A model generated the notes under the pieces. It ran no database searches. It had not been told where the DNA came from and saw only the letters and a list, made by a program, of their open reading frames with translations. From positions 62,001-126,000 of the forward strand of contig CAMCXS010000005.1 of the NCBI GenBank assembly GCA_945883495.1: DNA of 64,000 nucleotides, read 5' to 3'. The stretch is from Akkermansia muciniphila. Its GTDB lineage: Bacteria; Verrucomicrobiota; Verrucomicrobiia; Verrucomicrobiales; DEV007. This document shows positions 8,953-18,112 of the stretch, piece by piece; the first letter of the stretch is position 1, and each line of letters begins with the position of its first letter. The position numbers were made by a program, and so were the translations under genes.

Positions 8953-11064
8953 GTGCTTGATCGGGCGGCAATCCTGCGCAGTATCTGCCACCGCACGCCT
9001 ACACTGATGCCCGATCAGGTCACCATCCCTCCCAAGGCTGCTAAGAGAGTTCGCAGACTGAGATGGCTTGTCACTGGAGCTGCTGGATTCATCGGTTCCC
9101 ACCTTGTGGAAACCCTTTTGGCGATTGGCGCTCAGGTCAAGAGTCTGGACAACTTTGAGGTTGGTCGTCGGGAAAACCTTGAAACCATCAAGGACGGTGT
9201 TGAAGAAGCCGATTGGGCTAGATTTACATCCGTGGAGGGGGATATCCGTGACTTCGACACGTGTCTCCTGGCTTGCGAGAACATCGATGTGGTGGTGCAC
9301 TTGGCGGCGCTTGGCTCTGTCCCGAGTTCATTACGGCATCCCAACCTGACCACGGATACAAATGTCGGAGGGTTTGTAAACCTCCTTACTGCGGCGAAGG
9401 ACTCAGGCGTGCGCCGATTTGTTTACGCTTCGTCGTGCGCGGTTTACGGCGACAACGAGATTTTTCGAAAAAGCGAAGATCATCCGGCCAGGCCGCTTTC
9501 CCCATACGCTCTCTCGAAGCGAATCAATGAAGAATACGCAACCCTCTTCGGTCAGTGTTACCAGATTGAAACGGTGGGATTGCGTTTTTTCAACGTGTAC
9601 GGACCGAGGCAAGATTCAGGAGCTGCCCACGTCGGCGTCATTCCGACTTGGACATCCCAGCTCAGTCTCGGCCATCCCGTGCAGGTTAACGGGGATGGCG
9701 AGACGACCCGGGATTTTTGCCATGTCACTGACGTCGTCCGCGCCTGTCTGCTAGCCGGCGTAGCGCTTCGCGCCGAAGGGGTAAATCAGGTTTACAATGT
9801 AGGTTCGGGAGTGCGCACCTCATTGAATCAGCTGATCGATACTCTTGTTGAGGTTCTGCGGACGATCGATCCGGCGACTCCCGAGTCGCGGGTAGAGTAT
9901 CGTGATTTCCGGCCGGGTGACATTCGCCACTCTGTTGCCGATATCTCCAAGGCAAGGAAGGATCTGGGCTTTGAGCCGATGGTATCACTCCGGGAAGGAT
10001 TGACCTCGGTCGCTCGCGGGTTGCGGACAACAAAGCAGGCCCCTGAGCGTGGCAGGCGTGTTGGGGTGATCGCGCGAGGTTCCGCCCAGGATGGGCTGGG
10101 GCACTTCATGCGGGCGCGGGCGGTCGCGACGGCCATGGCGGAGGAGGGGGCTGAGGTTACAGTCCTCCTTCGGGGAGAGCAAACTGGGAATGTGCTTTTC
10201 CGCCATGCTGGATTGCCGGTTCGTTTTTGCGACACGGACGAGGATGCGGCAGCCTGCCTTGAGGGGTGGCGTCCGGACGTCACCGTATTCGACACCCTGA
10301 CCTTCTCGGCAGCATCCTTCGGCCGAATTGCCGCTCTAGCCCCAACGGTCTCACTCTCTCCGGTGTTTGATCAGTTGGACAGAGTCGATCACCTGTTCCA
10401 CCGGACGGTGCATGAAAATCCGGAGTGGTCCAGCCGAGTGTCCTTCCCCAAGATCCACAAAGGTCTTGAATACAGCGTGATCTCGGAACGCTGCAGACAG
10501 ATTCCGCGTCCGGTTTTCCAGCGCAATTTACGGCAAAGTCCGCTCAGCATTGCGATCTCCATGGGCGGGGCTGACGCACCCAACCGGACTCTGGATATTC
10601 TTCAAGGTTTGGCGTCCGCTAATTGCTCACTTCTTATATGGGTGCTCCTCGGCGAGGCGTATACCCACTCGTATGAGGCTCTAGTGACTGCGGTGCGAGG
10701 TTCGCGACACGAAGTAATCTTGGTGAAATCCAATGAATCAATGTGGCGCGTCCTTGAGAGTGTTTGCTTGATCGTTTGCTCAGGCGGCATGACCACCTAC
10801 GAGGCGGCGTTTGCGGGGCTGCCGTCTCTGAATCTCCCACTTCATGGCGACCGTCATTACCTCCTTGCTGAACTAGAAACTCGAGGTGCCTGTAAGGTAA
10901 TGCAGGAAAGCAGGGCGGGCTTTCCGGAGGTGCTGCACTTGATTGAGCGTTTGGAGTGCAACCGGGAGGAGCTACTGAAGATGCGCGACATCGCCGCAGC
11001 GGCCATACCCCCTCATGGAGCGAGCAGAGTGGCTATAAAAACCTTGGCATTATCTTCCATGTAA
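8953..11064 (+). CDS. Bifunctional SDR nucleotide-sugar epimerase/dehydratase fused to PseG-like hydrolase
   Basis: 703 residues. Residues about 38-360 are an extended SDR: NAD-binding WLVTGAAGFIGSHLVETLL, the catalytic serine in YASSCAVYG and the Y-x3-K motif (YALSK), most like WbpP-type UDP-GlcNAc epimerases. Residues about 370-700 resemble PseG, the UDP-sugar hydrolase of pseudaminate synthesis: a GLGHFMRARAVATAM N-domain and CSGGMTTYEAAFAGLP in the C-domain. I saw no stop or frameshift between the halves. The GTG start at 8953 has a GGAG four bases upstream; ATG 9007 is an alternative. It is the only long plus-strand gene inside a minus-strand cluster, apart from the aminotransferase at 2280. 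Confidence 0.8.
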   Translation: MLDRAAILRSICHRTPTLMPDQVTIPPKAAKRVRRLRWLVTGAAGFIGSHLVETLLAIGAQVKSLDNFEVGRRENLETIKDGVEEADWARFTSVEGDIRDFDTCLLACENIDVVVHLAALGSVPSSLRHPNLTTDTNVGGFVNLLTAAKDSGVRRFVYASSCAVYGDNEIFRKSEDHPARPLSPYALSKRINEEYATLFGQCYQIETVGLRFFNVYGPRQDSGAAHVGVIPTWTSQLSLGHPVQVNGDGETTRDFCHVTDVVRACLLAGVALRAEGVNQVYNVGSGVRTSLNQLIDTLVEVLRTIDPATPESRVEYRDFRPGDIRHSVADISKARKDLGFEPMVSLREGLTSVARGLRTTKQAPERGRRVGVIARGSAQDGLGHFMRARAVATAMAEEGAEVTVLLRGEQTGNVLFRHAGLPVRFCDTDEDAAACLEGWRPDVTVFDTLTFSAASFGRIAALAPTVSLSPVFDQLDRVDHLFHRTVHENPEWSSRVSFPKIHKGLEYSVISERCRQIPRPVFQRNLRQSPLSIAISMGGADAPNRTLDILQGLASANCSLLIWVLLGEAYTHSYEALVTAVRGSRHEVILVKSNESMWRVLESVCLIVCSGGMTTYEAAFAGLPSLNLPLHGDRHYLLAELETRGACKVMQESRAGFPEVLHLIERLECNREELLKMRDIAAAAIPPHGASRVAIKTLALSSM

Positions 11065-11099
11065 GCGGAAGAAATGTGTTAGATTGAGTAAGTGGGTGG

Positions 11100-13481
11100 T
11101 TATCGAGTTTGCGGTTCAGGGACGAGATGAAAGTCTTCGACCTTCAAGCTAGCGTTTAGACGAGGCTCAACGGTGGCGGGCCCCCTTCCACCAACGACTC
11201 CGTATTGTTCGAATCCATAATCGGTTAAGTCGCACTCCAAGTCCGGCTCGATCACGTTGATCCAAGCCCGTTCAGACGCTGCCGGGAACAGAAAGGGGCG
11301 AGCTTTGCAATCGCTGAACGGACTTAAGGCTAAAATTTCCGGGCTGGCTCGAAACACGATCTGCTGCGGCGCGGCGTTCTGGGCGGCAACTAAGCTGCGG
11401 ACAAGAGTATTTTCGGCGGTTGGTGGAGCGAGGGATCGTTGAAGAATTGCCCTATATGCAGGGTGGCTAATTCCCAAAATCACGACTAGAGCGAATGCAG
11501 CTAGCCAATGCTCTGGTAATGCCCGCTTCGGCCTCCAACCGTTCAAAAAGGCTAGCGTTCCTGGAAGGGATACAAAAATTGCGACGCTTGTAAAGTAGTA
11601 TACCGCACCATGGGTAAGGGTGACCGTGAATGCCAAGAATAGACCAGAGCACAGCGCGGCGAGGGAGTAAGCGGCGGCAGGCGACCTGAGTAATGCCATC
11701 ACGCCACCGCGGTGGACGGCTTCCGCCAGAACAGCCCACGACAGGATAAAATGGCACCCCGCAAAGCTGGCTATTGCAAAGATGCTCATACAAATGTCTG
11801 CCGCACTGAAACTTCGGCCGCTGAGCAGGGCGTCCAAGGAATCACCCGCTAGAGATGTTCGGATATACTGAAAAGGAGTGGAAAAAGCTCCGGCGGACTG
11901 TGTGGCAACCATGCCGGAAGTCTGCGTTAATACCGTTGCGAACACCGCCCCTATCACCACTGAATCTCGCCAGTCGCGCTCACCTCGAAGTAGCCGCAAC
12001 AGTGCTCGCGTTACCCATAGTGCTCCGAGCATCAAGGCCACAGAAGCCTTTGTGCCGGCAATCAGTGCTGAGGTTAGTGCAGACAAGGCTATGTCGCCGC
12101 AAGAAAGTCTTCGTTTGAATAGAACTGGAAGGGCGGTAAGAAAAAGACCAAGGCCAATGAGATAGGACTCGGAGCGAAGGAATGAGTTAGAGATATGCCA
12201 CGGGCCAAATAGAAAAGGAATGCAAGCGAACATAAGGGAGGTCCATACCCAGATATGGAATACGGCAATGCGGTTGCCCACATCCAGGCTTTTGCAGGCC
12301 GCCGCCACGCAGAAGATCAGAACTGGGCCAAAAAGCATGGCTGGAGCGGATCCATAGACTTCAAGCACAGTGGCGTGCGAGAAGTCACTCAGGCCAGCCA
12401 TCAAGCCGTGAGAAAAGACATAGTAGGGCATCTGTACTAGCCCGTGAAGGCCTGAGGAAGCCACTCCGTAGGTCTTGATCATCGCGGCAACGCTGGCATG
12501 AAAGACCGTGTCCAGGAACACATCTCCAGCGTGGAGCCGTTGTACAATATCCCACGACGTATATCCTTTTGGAATCACCGTCGTCGTCGCTGCCGCGACA
12601 GCGGCCATGCTCATTGTCGGCAACCATGTTCGGTGCGGGATCCGGAGGGTGGCAATGGTGTAGGCCAAGCTCGCTGCGCTGACCCCGTAGAATATCAGCG
12701 AACGAAGGGAAACTTGCGCAAAAACCAAGCATAAAATGAAGAGATAGGTGCTGGCTAAACCTCCCGGAATGGATCGGAGGAGTCTAGAGAGCGTGTAGAA
12801 GACCAGAATCAAGCCCAGGCAAGCAAGGCCGATGCGGCCCGAAGAGGCGAAGATCAAGGCATCCCTGGTGAGAAGGTTTCCCGCAGCGAACACCGTGATC
12901 GAGGTGAGCAGAAGCGAAGCGAACAGCTGGCACACGGTGTCCGCATGCGGCTCCGGCTGTTCGATAAAGTCTTGACCGAAGGCCAACGGATCTCTTCTCG
13001 CTGAAGCCGGCCAACAATCGCCAAGGACACGGAATTTCTCAAGACGGAGAAGCGTGGCGGTAAGGGCGAGCGCTGCGGCTCCAAAGAGCGTGGCTACCCA
13101 CAGCGGTGGTCGCGGCGGATAGACAAAGGTGTAAATCCTTCCGTTCGTTTTGGGATTGGTGCCGTCGGAACTGGAAAAATAAAAGTTGTCTTTCTTCGCA
13201 CGAAAACGTCCTCCACCAAGTTCTTGGACCTCTTTGATCTTCGGCGAATGCCTCCCAATGTCTCTGCCGTCTTCCAAGAGCATACCGGGTTGCTCGAGAG
13301 CGACGGGAAATTTGGAACGGGCGGCCCCGACGCCCGGTTCTTTGATCATGGTTTTCGCATCAATCCTGTGCCTCCACTGCACTGGAAATCCAAACTCCCG
13401 TTGCGACGTCAATCCCAGAAAAATGACGAGGCAGCAGAGAGCCAGCCGGATGCGAACCCGCCTGTTCGGAAGAGTCATCAA
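11100..13481 (-). CDS. Large polytopic membrane protein, possibly GT-C-like
   Basis: 793 residues with one N-terminal membrane anchor (about residues 12-26), a soluble segment of about 95 residues, then roughly a dozen more hydrophobic segments, and a soluble C-terminal tail of about 110 residues. No known family motif is recognised. One large loop near the N-terminus followed by many membrane helices is the shape of lipid-linked-sugar glycosyltransferases (GT-C) and of O-antigen polymerases. Its start overlaps the stop of the ArnE-like gene by four bases (ATGA), so the two are co-translated, which fits an ArnT- or polymerase-like partner. Function is inferred only. Confidence 0.7.
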   Translation of the reverse strand: MMTLPNRRVRIRLALCCLVIFLGLTSQREFGFPVQWRHRIDAKTMIKEPGVGAARSKFPVALEQPGMLLEDGRDIGRHSPKIKEVQELGGGRFRAKKDNFYFSSSDGTNPKTNGRIYTFVYPPRPPLWVATLFGAAALALTATLLRLEKFRVLGDCWPASARRDPLAFGQDFIEQPEPHADTVCQLFASLLLTSITVFAAGNLLTRDALIFASSGRIGLACLGLILVFYTLSRLLRSIPGGLASTYLFILCLVFAQVSLRSLIFYGVSAASLAYTIATLRIPHRTWLPTMSMAAVAAATTTVIPKGYTSWDIVQRLHAGDVFLDTVFHASVAAMIKTYGVASSGLHGLVQMPYYVFSHGLMAGLSDFSHATVLEVYGSAPAMLFGPVLIFCVAAACKSLDVGNRIAVFHIWVWTSLMFACIPFLFGPWHISNSFLRSESYLIGLGLFLTALPVLFKRRLSCGDIALSALTSALIAGTKASVALMLGALWVTRALLRLLRGERDWRDSVVIGAVFATVLTQTSGMVATQSAGAFSTPFQYIRTSLAGDSLDALLSGRSFSAADICMSIFAIASFAGCHFILSWAVLAEAVHRGGVMALLRSPAAAYSLAALCSGLFLAFTVTLTHGAVYYFTSVAIFVSLPGTLAFLNGWRPKRALPEHWLAAFALVVILGISHPAYRAILQRSLAPPTAENTLVRSLVAAQNAAPQQIVFRASPEILALSPFSDCKARPFLFPAASERAWINVIEPDLECDLTDYGFEQYGVVGGRGPATVEPRLNASLKVEDFHLVPEPQTR

Positions 13482-13915
13482 TCGTTGGGATGGTAAGTTG
13501 AGGGGGCTGGCTCCTGGTGACCGTCGCCTCCCCTAGTTCCGGAGGTCGCCTGGAAGCTGGTCAAAGCGACCCCCAGCGTAATCAAGAAAAATCCGGCGAC
13601 CATGGGTATTGAAAGAGGAGTTCCCGTGATCCTTGAGTTCACAACCGGAGATATCACAAAAATCAGGGACATGATGGGTAGCGCCCTGGCGATTGGAAGC
13701 TGAGTGAGAGCCAGAGCCCAAAGGGTCAGACAGAGGGCAGCCAGACTTCCGCCGATCCAAAATCGACCATCACCTAGCAAGGACCGGATCGATTCTGAAA
13801 TGCCGGTTCCCTGGCGCACCGAGCGGCCAGCCTGGTGCAGGGAAGCACTCAATAGCTGTTGGCAAGCGACGTTGCTTGCTAGCGAGAAAATGGCATAAGT
13901 GTAACCCCAATTCAT
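13478..13915 (-). CDS. EamA/SMR-type half-transporter, ArnE-like flippase subunit
   Basis: 145 residues with four membrane helices. The helix pair around LTQLPIARALPIMSLIFVISPVVNS is the hallmark of small EamA/SMR proteins such as ArnE/ArnF, which flip undecaprenyl-phosphate-linked aminoarabinose. It begins nine bases after the wecE stop and overlaps the next gene by four bases. With the ArnC-like GT2 at 16422-17336, it suggests that a sugar is attached to polyprenyl phosphate, flipped, and added on the outer side. Only one half-transporter is seen, so it would work as a homodimer or with a distant partner. Confidence 0.75.
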   Translation of the reverse strand: MNWGYTYAIFSLASNVACQQLLSASLHQAGRSVRQGTGISESIRSLLGDGRFWIGGSLAALCLTLWALALTQLPIARALPIMSLIFVISPVVNSRITGTPLSIPMVAGFFLITLGVALTSFQATSGTRGGDGHQEPAPSTYHPND

Positions 13916-13924
13916 TGGCTTTGA

Positions 13925-15073
13925 TCAGCAACGGGTTTGAAAACACTGAACCTTTTCGATCACGAAGTCCTGATCTTCCTGGGTAAGTTGATTGTAGAAA
14001 GGAAGACGAACCAGGCGCTCGCTGATGTCCGTTGCCACCGGACACCCAAGTGGCGCCACGCCCAGCTGGGATCCCATGGGGGAGGAGTGCAGAGGAATGT
14101 AGTGGAAAACGGAATAGATGCCGCGCTGTTTCAAAAACGCAATGAAGCGGTCTCTGGATGAGCCATCAGGTAGAAGCAGGTAAAACATGTGATAGGCCTG
14201 ATCGCAGTGCTCCGGAACGTGCGGAAGGCGCACGCCTTGAGCATGGCTCCAGTCTGTCAGGCCTTGGGCGTAGCGGTGCCAGATCCTTCGCCGCTTTTCT
14301 TGAACCTCTTCCCAAACCTCAAGTTGGCCAAAGAGAAAGGCGGCGAGCACATCACTCATCACATAGCTGGAGCCCAGATCCACCCAGGTGTATTTGTCTA
14401 CCTGTCCACGAAAAAAGCGGGAACGGTTCGTGCCCTTTTCGCGGAGAACCTCAGCGCGCTCCACGTAAGCTTGATCATTGATAAGGAGAGCGCCGCCCTC
14501 ACCGCAAGTAATGTTCTTCGTCTCGTGAAAACTTTGAGTGGCCAATCCCCCAAACGTGCCGAGCCACTTTCCTTTGTATTTCCCGAAGAGCCCGTGGGCG
14601 TTGTCCTCGACGATTGCAATCCCGCGACGATTGGCCGTTTCGAGAATAGAGTCCATCTCGCAGCCAACCCCTGCATAGTGCACGGGAACAATGGCTTTGG
14701 TCCGGTCCGTAATCAATGCGGAAACAGCCTCCTCGTCCATGTTCAAGGTGTCGGGACGGATATCGCAAAACACCGGCTGCGCTCCTCTTAGAGCAAAGGC
14801 GTTTGCGGTGGAGACAAAAGTGAATGTGGGAATGATGACCTCGTCTCCGGGCTTGATGCCGATCAAAAGGGCAGCCATCTCGAGTGCATGTGTGCAGGAG
14901 GTGGTCGCAAGAGCCTCCGCCACTCCAAGGGTGGACTTGAGGAGCTGTTGACAACGCAGAGAGTAGCCTTGATTGCCTGCAATCTGTCCGTGTGCAACGG
15001 TCTGTGCAATATACTCAAGCTCCTTGCCCTCGATTGATGAGCGGTTAAAGGGGATGCGAGGTTCGGCGAGCAT
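13925..15073 (-). CDS. wecE: dTDP-4-amino-4,6-dideoxygalactose transaminase (WecE/RffA)
   Basis: 382 residues, very close to E. coli RffA/WecE across its length. It makes dTDP-4-amino-4,6-dideoxygalactose from the 4-keto-6-deoxy sugar, using glutamate and PLP. Seen here are the PLP lysine in FHETKNITCGEGGAL, the aspartate in IAIVEDNAHGLFG, and the diagnostic EKGTNRSRFFRGQVDKYTWV and DLGSSYVMSD segments. It heads the wecE / ArnE-like / membrane protein series, with tight spacing. The downstream product would be a 4-amino- or 4-acetamido-4,6-dideoxyhexose; the NeuD-like acyltransferase just upstream is a candidate for the acylation. Confidence 0.93.
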   Translation of the reverse strand: MLAEPRIPFNRSSIEGKELEYIAQTVAHGQIAGNQGYSLRCQQLLKSTLGVAEALATTSCTHALEMAALLIGIKPGDEVIIPTFTFVSTANAFALRGAQPVFCDIRPDTLNMDEEAVSALITDRTKAIVPVHYAGVGCEMDSILETANRRGIAIVEDNAHGLFGKYKGKWLGTFGGLATQSFHETKNITCGEGGALLINDQAYVERAEVLREKGTNRSRFFRGQVDKYTWVDLGSSYVMSDVLAAFLFGQLEVWEEVQEKRRRIWHRYAQGLTDWSHAQGVRLPHVPEHCDQAYHMFYLLLPDGSSRDRFIAFLKQRGIYSVFHYIPLHSSPMGSQLGVAPLGCPVATDISERLVRLPFYNQLTQEDQDFVIEKVQCFQTRC

Positions 15074-15132
15074 CTGGTGGTCTCAATGGTTTCCTGGAAG
15101 GACGGCAGTTCTTGTTGTGCGGAAGAATCAGC

Positions 15133-15795
15133 CTAAATGTGTTTGTCAAGGCTGTCGCCCCCCAAAAGATCGGCTGGCTTTGCCGAGTAGACGCGGCCCG
15201 GAGTCGTGCTCTTCTTGATCACCGCTCCGGCTCCGATGATGCAGCGTTCAGATACGACCACGTGATCCCTCACGGTCGAGTTGATGCCGAGAAAGCAATG
15301 GGAGCGGATTTCCGAGCGTCCCGACACTCGCGCTCCAGGGCCGAAAAAGCAATGGTCCCCAACGATCGAGTGATGGGCCACATGGCTGCCGGTCCACAGC
15401 ACGCAATTGTTTCCAATTCTCGCGCCAGGTTCCACGCAGGCGAATGGAAATACGCATGAGTTCACGCCGATGGAGCGTGGATCCGCGACATAGGCCAGGG
15501 GATGAATGAAGCTCTCCAGACGGAACCCCAACTTGGCGCATTGGAGGAAAATCCGTTCCCGGACGGTGTTGATTCGACCTGGCCCAATGGCTACGAAGAC
15601 CGTCAATTCAGCGGCCGAGAACGTAGTGGAGAGATCTTCAAAGGGAAAAATGGGCTGGTCCAAAAAGGAGGCCTTGGTGATGAAGGCGCGCTCTTCGGCG
15701 AAGCCGAGCAGGGCGTGCTTGCCTTGCTCAGTGAAGTAAAGAGCGGCACACTCGGCATAGTCTCCAGTGCCTACTATGATCAAGTCCCGCTTCAT
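15133..15795 (-). CDS. NeuD/PglD-family sugar O- or N-acyltransferase
   Basis: 220 residues. The N-terminal Rossmann-like part (KRDLIIVGTGDYAECAALYF) precedes a left-handed beta-helix of hexapeptide repeats (IGVNSCVFPFACVEPGARIG, VGDHCFFGPGARVSG). The catalytic histidine is likely in GSHVAHHSIVG. This is the NeuD/PglD group of acetyl- or formyl-transferases. The ATG at 15795 overlaps the upstream stop as ATGA, which decides this start over an in-frame one 21 bases earlier. Beside wecE it may acylate the 4-amino group of the dideoxyhexose, as in Fuc4NAc-type sugars; sialic-acid acetylation is the alternative. Confidence 0.85.
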   Translation of the reverse strand: MKRDLIIVGTGDYAECAALYFTEQGKHALLGFAEERAFITKASFLDQPIFPFEDLSTTFSAAELTVFVAIGPGRINTVRERIFLQCAKLGFRLESFIHPLAYVADPRSIGVNSCVFPFACVEPGARIGNNCVLWTGSHVAHHSIVGDHCFFGPGARVSGRSEIRSHCFLGINSTVRDHVVVSERCIIGAGAVIKKSTTPGRVYSAKPADLLGGDSLDKHI

Positions 15796-16415
15796 CGCGA
15801 AGGATGATTCACGCACACGGTCATCTCATAGAGTGGATAGGAGTGATCCATGATGAAGTCGCGGGATAGCGAGGTCACGATGAAGTTCACGAGGTCGCTT
15901 GCGTCAGGATAGAAGAGACGGCGATAGCGAAAATCCACTCGGGGGGACATGCAATTGAAGATCACTGAGCGGGTGCAGTGCTGGTACATGTGGCTCAGGC
16001 TTTGAAAAAAGTAGTCTCTCCAGGGTGCGGAATGGCAGTTGAGCTTGGCATTGAAGGTTCCGGAGGCGATGACATAATCGTATGGGCGCCCGTTGGGTAT
16101 TGCCGAAATGTCCATCCGGCTTGCAGTTCCTTCTCCAAAACGAGCGTTGGTGCATTCCACCATTTCTTCGACAATGTCGATTCCATGGTAGTCTATTGAG
16201 TGTCCCAGTTGTTGAGTGTAGTTAAGATACTCGCCAGTGCCGCAGCCGACATCAAGAATGGAAGGGTGGAGTGAGAAGTCGATGTAGCGGTTGATGACTT
16301 CGAATCTGAGCTGCTGAGAAGCCTCGTCCTTCCAATCCACGCCGCGGGCGGTGGAACCATTCTCAAGGAGCTTGCTGCGGAAGTAATCTTCAACCGGTTC
16401 AAGGGGGGGCTTCAT
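15792..16415 (-). CDS. Class I SAM-dependent methyltransferase
   Basis: 207 residues with the SAM-binding motif I SILDVGCGTGEYLNY, an acidic residue after strand 2 (HGIDIVEEM) and a motif IV region DYVIASGTFNAK. It resembles small-molecule or sugar methyltransferases found in glycan loci. It overlaps the NeuD-like gene by four bases and follows the GT2 gene by six, so it is part of the same transcript. The substrate is probably a sugar or a terminal residue of the glycan; this is inferred from context. Confidence 0.85.
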   Translation of the reverse strand: MKPPLEPVEDYFRSKLLENGSTARGVDWKDEASQQLRFEVINRYIDFSLHPSILDVGCGTGEYLNYTQQLGHSIDYHGIDIVEEMVECTNARFGEGTASRMDISAIPNGRPYDYVIASGTFNAKLNCHSAPWRDYFFQSLSHMYQHCTRSVIFNCMSPRVDFRYRRLFYPDASDLVNFIVTSLSRDFIMDHSYPLYEMTVCVNHPSR

Positions 16416-16421
16416 GGTGGA

Positions 16422-17336
16422 CTAATTGATTTGGCGGACGATGTAAACTGGCTTCCGCTTCGATTCCTGGAAGATCTTGGCAACGTAAACACCAACGAGG
16501 CCTACGCTGAGCAGGATGAGCCCTCCGATGAACCAGATCGATAAAATAATCGATGGCCAGCCAACCTGCAGTGGGCTCACGAACAGGTGGAAGTAGAGCA
16601 CCGCCAATCCTGCCAAAAACGCGATTCCACTGACGATTGCGCCCAGATAGAACACATACAATAGCGGTCTGCTGGATGTCGTGGTGATCGCATTGACCAT
16701 CAGCGCGACTTTCCGGCCAAGGTTGTAGGTGCTAGTGCCCTTGTCTCGCTTTTCGATGGAAATGGCCGTCTGCTTAAACCCTGCTTCCTGAAACAAGGCC
16801 GCGAGAAAGAAGTTCTTTTCGCCAAACAAACGCAAGCTGTCCACATAGGATTTCGTCATCAGTCGGCACATCGCTACATTGTGGGGAATCTGGTGGTCAG
16901 AAAGGTGATTGAAGACGGAGTAGAACAGGGATCCTGTGATGCGGTCGCCCAAGCCGCGTTCCCGGCGTGCCTGGACGCCGAAGACGACATCCGATCCGGT
17001 CGAGTGCAGGACTCCCCAGAATTCAGTGAGGTTCTCCGGCGCTTCTTCCAAGTCGCAATCCAAGAGAAAGACAAAGTCGCCCGTGGAGTGGGCGAGGCCG
17101 GCCATTACGGCGTTGTGGTGACCAAAGTTCCTGGAGAGCTCGATCACTTGGATGCGTGTGTCGGTTGCACGGAGAGCCAAAGCGAGCTCTCTTGACTCAT
17201 CCGGTGAGCCATCGTCAACAAAGATAAACTCCGGGTCCAGATTCAGGGCCACGGCTGCGTTTAGGCTCCGGCTGTAGAACTCCGCAATGTAGGGAGCTGA
17301 GCGGTACAGCGTAGTAACAATGGAAATGGATGGCAT
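16422..17336 (-). CDS. GT2 polyprenyl-phosphate glycosyltransferase (ArnC/DPM-like)
   Basis: 304 residues. The N-terminal GT-A domain has SIVTTLYRSAPYI, FVDDGSPDESREL and a DCDLEEAPENL metal-binding motif, then the R-rich VQARRERGLGDR stretch of ArnC/GtrB-type enzymes. Two C-terminal membrane helices (about residues 228-255 and 262-290) anchor it. These enzymes move a sugar onto undecaprenyl phosphate at the inner face of the membrane. Combined with the ArnE-like flippase half and the large membrane protein downstream, it could form an Arn-like decoration route. Confidence 0.9.
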   Translation of the reverse strand: MPSISIVTTLYRSAPYIAEFYSRSLNAAVALNLDPEFIFVDDGSPDESRELALALRATDTRIQVIELSRNFGHHNAVMAGLAHSTGDFVFLLDCDLEEAPENLTEFWGVLHSTGSDVVFGVQARRERGLGDRITGSLFYSVFNHLSDHQIPHNVAMCRLMTKSYVDSLRLFGEKNFFLAALFQEAGFKQTAISIEKRDKGTSTYNLGRKVALMVNAITTTSSRPLLYVFYLGAIVSGIAFLAGLAVLYFHLFVSPLQVGWPSIILSIWFIGGLILLSVGLVGVYVAKIFQESKRKPVYIVRQIN

Positions 17337-17338
17337 GC

Positions 17339-18094
17339 CTAGAACCCCGCAGTGGGAGTGGGTGGTTGGGTCTTCATGTAATCAACGGCGTTGGAGCCGG
17401 TGGACACCAGAAGATCAATGATGGAAACGAAGTGATTGAATGGAGGATAGAGTTGGGTGTACTCCGAGTATCCGGAGTAATCCGCCCAGCAAATCGAGAT
17501 TCCTTCCCGTTCAAATCGATCTCTGTCGAGATAGCTCGCGGCAGCCGGCCCGGAAAGATAGCGCGTGCCACGAGCGGCGTGGATGAGCTGAATCAACCGA
17601 TCGTTGCGGTCGCCGGTTTGCGGGTAGTCCTCAGACGACGAAATGCGAGTGTGGATGCCGAGGAAGGCACAGATGGCGGAGAGAAAGCGGACATTGACTT
17701 CGGAGAGAAGGCGGAGAGCAGCGGCCGAATCGTAGAGTTCACCAAGAAAGTCTTTCACCTCCGCAAAGCGAGGCGCCTTGGCGTAAATCTGGGAGATGCT
17801 GCGCCAATGCTTCTGCGCCCAGAGGGGCGATGAAATAGCCGTTTCTCGGATCAGCTGCTGTAAGCTCTTTTGATGAACTGGAATCGTGAGCCAAAGCTCT
17901 CCGTGCGGCGATTTGATCTTGTTGCGATTGCGCCAGTCATTCTTGGTATACTGAACGCTATCGTAGATTATGAATTCATCGACGCCGCGAATCAGATCGA
18001 AGTAGCCTTTCCAAGGAATGTAGTTCGATTGAAGGATGGCGACGGTCTTCTGGTCGGTTCGGAGGGAGGGGGAAACTTCGTGTTCGGGCGTCAC
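17339..18094 (-). CDS. WbqC family protein
   Basis: 251 residues that begin with the WbqC signature: VAILQSNYIPWKGYFDLI, FIIYDSVQYTKNDWRNRN, and a conserved SGPAAASYLD segment later. WbqC proteins are frequent in O-antigen clusters. Their activity is poorly defined; proposed roles include acyl or amino-acid transfer to amino sugars. It is spaced two bases from the GT2 gene. A role in decorating the 4-amino sugar is plausible but not shown. Confidence 0.9.
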   Translation of the reverse strand: MTPEHEVSPSLRTDQKTVAILQSNYIPWKGYFDLIRGVDEFIIYDSVQYTKNDWRNRNKIKSPHGELWLTIPVHQKSLQQLIRETAISSPLWAQKHWRSISQIYAKAPRFAEVKDFLGELYDSAAALRLLSEVNVRFLSAICAFLGIHTRISSSEDYPQTGDRNDRLIQLIHAARGTRYLSGPAAASYLDRDRFEREGISICWADYSGYSEYTQLYPPFNHFVSIIDLLVSTGSNAVDYMKTQPPTPTAGF

Positions 18095-18112
18095 TGGCGT
18101 TTTTGATTGCGC

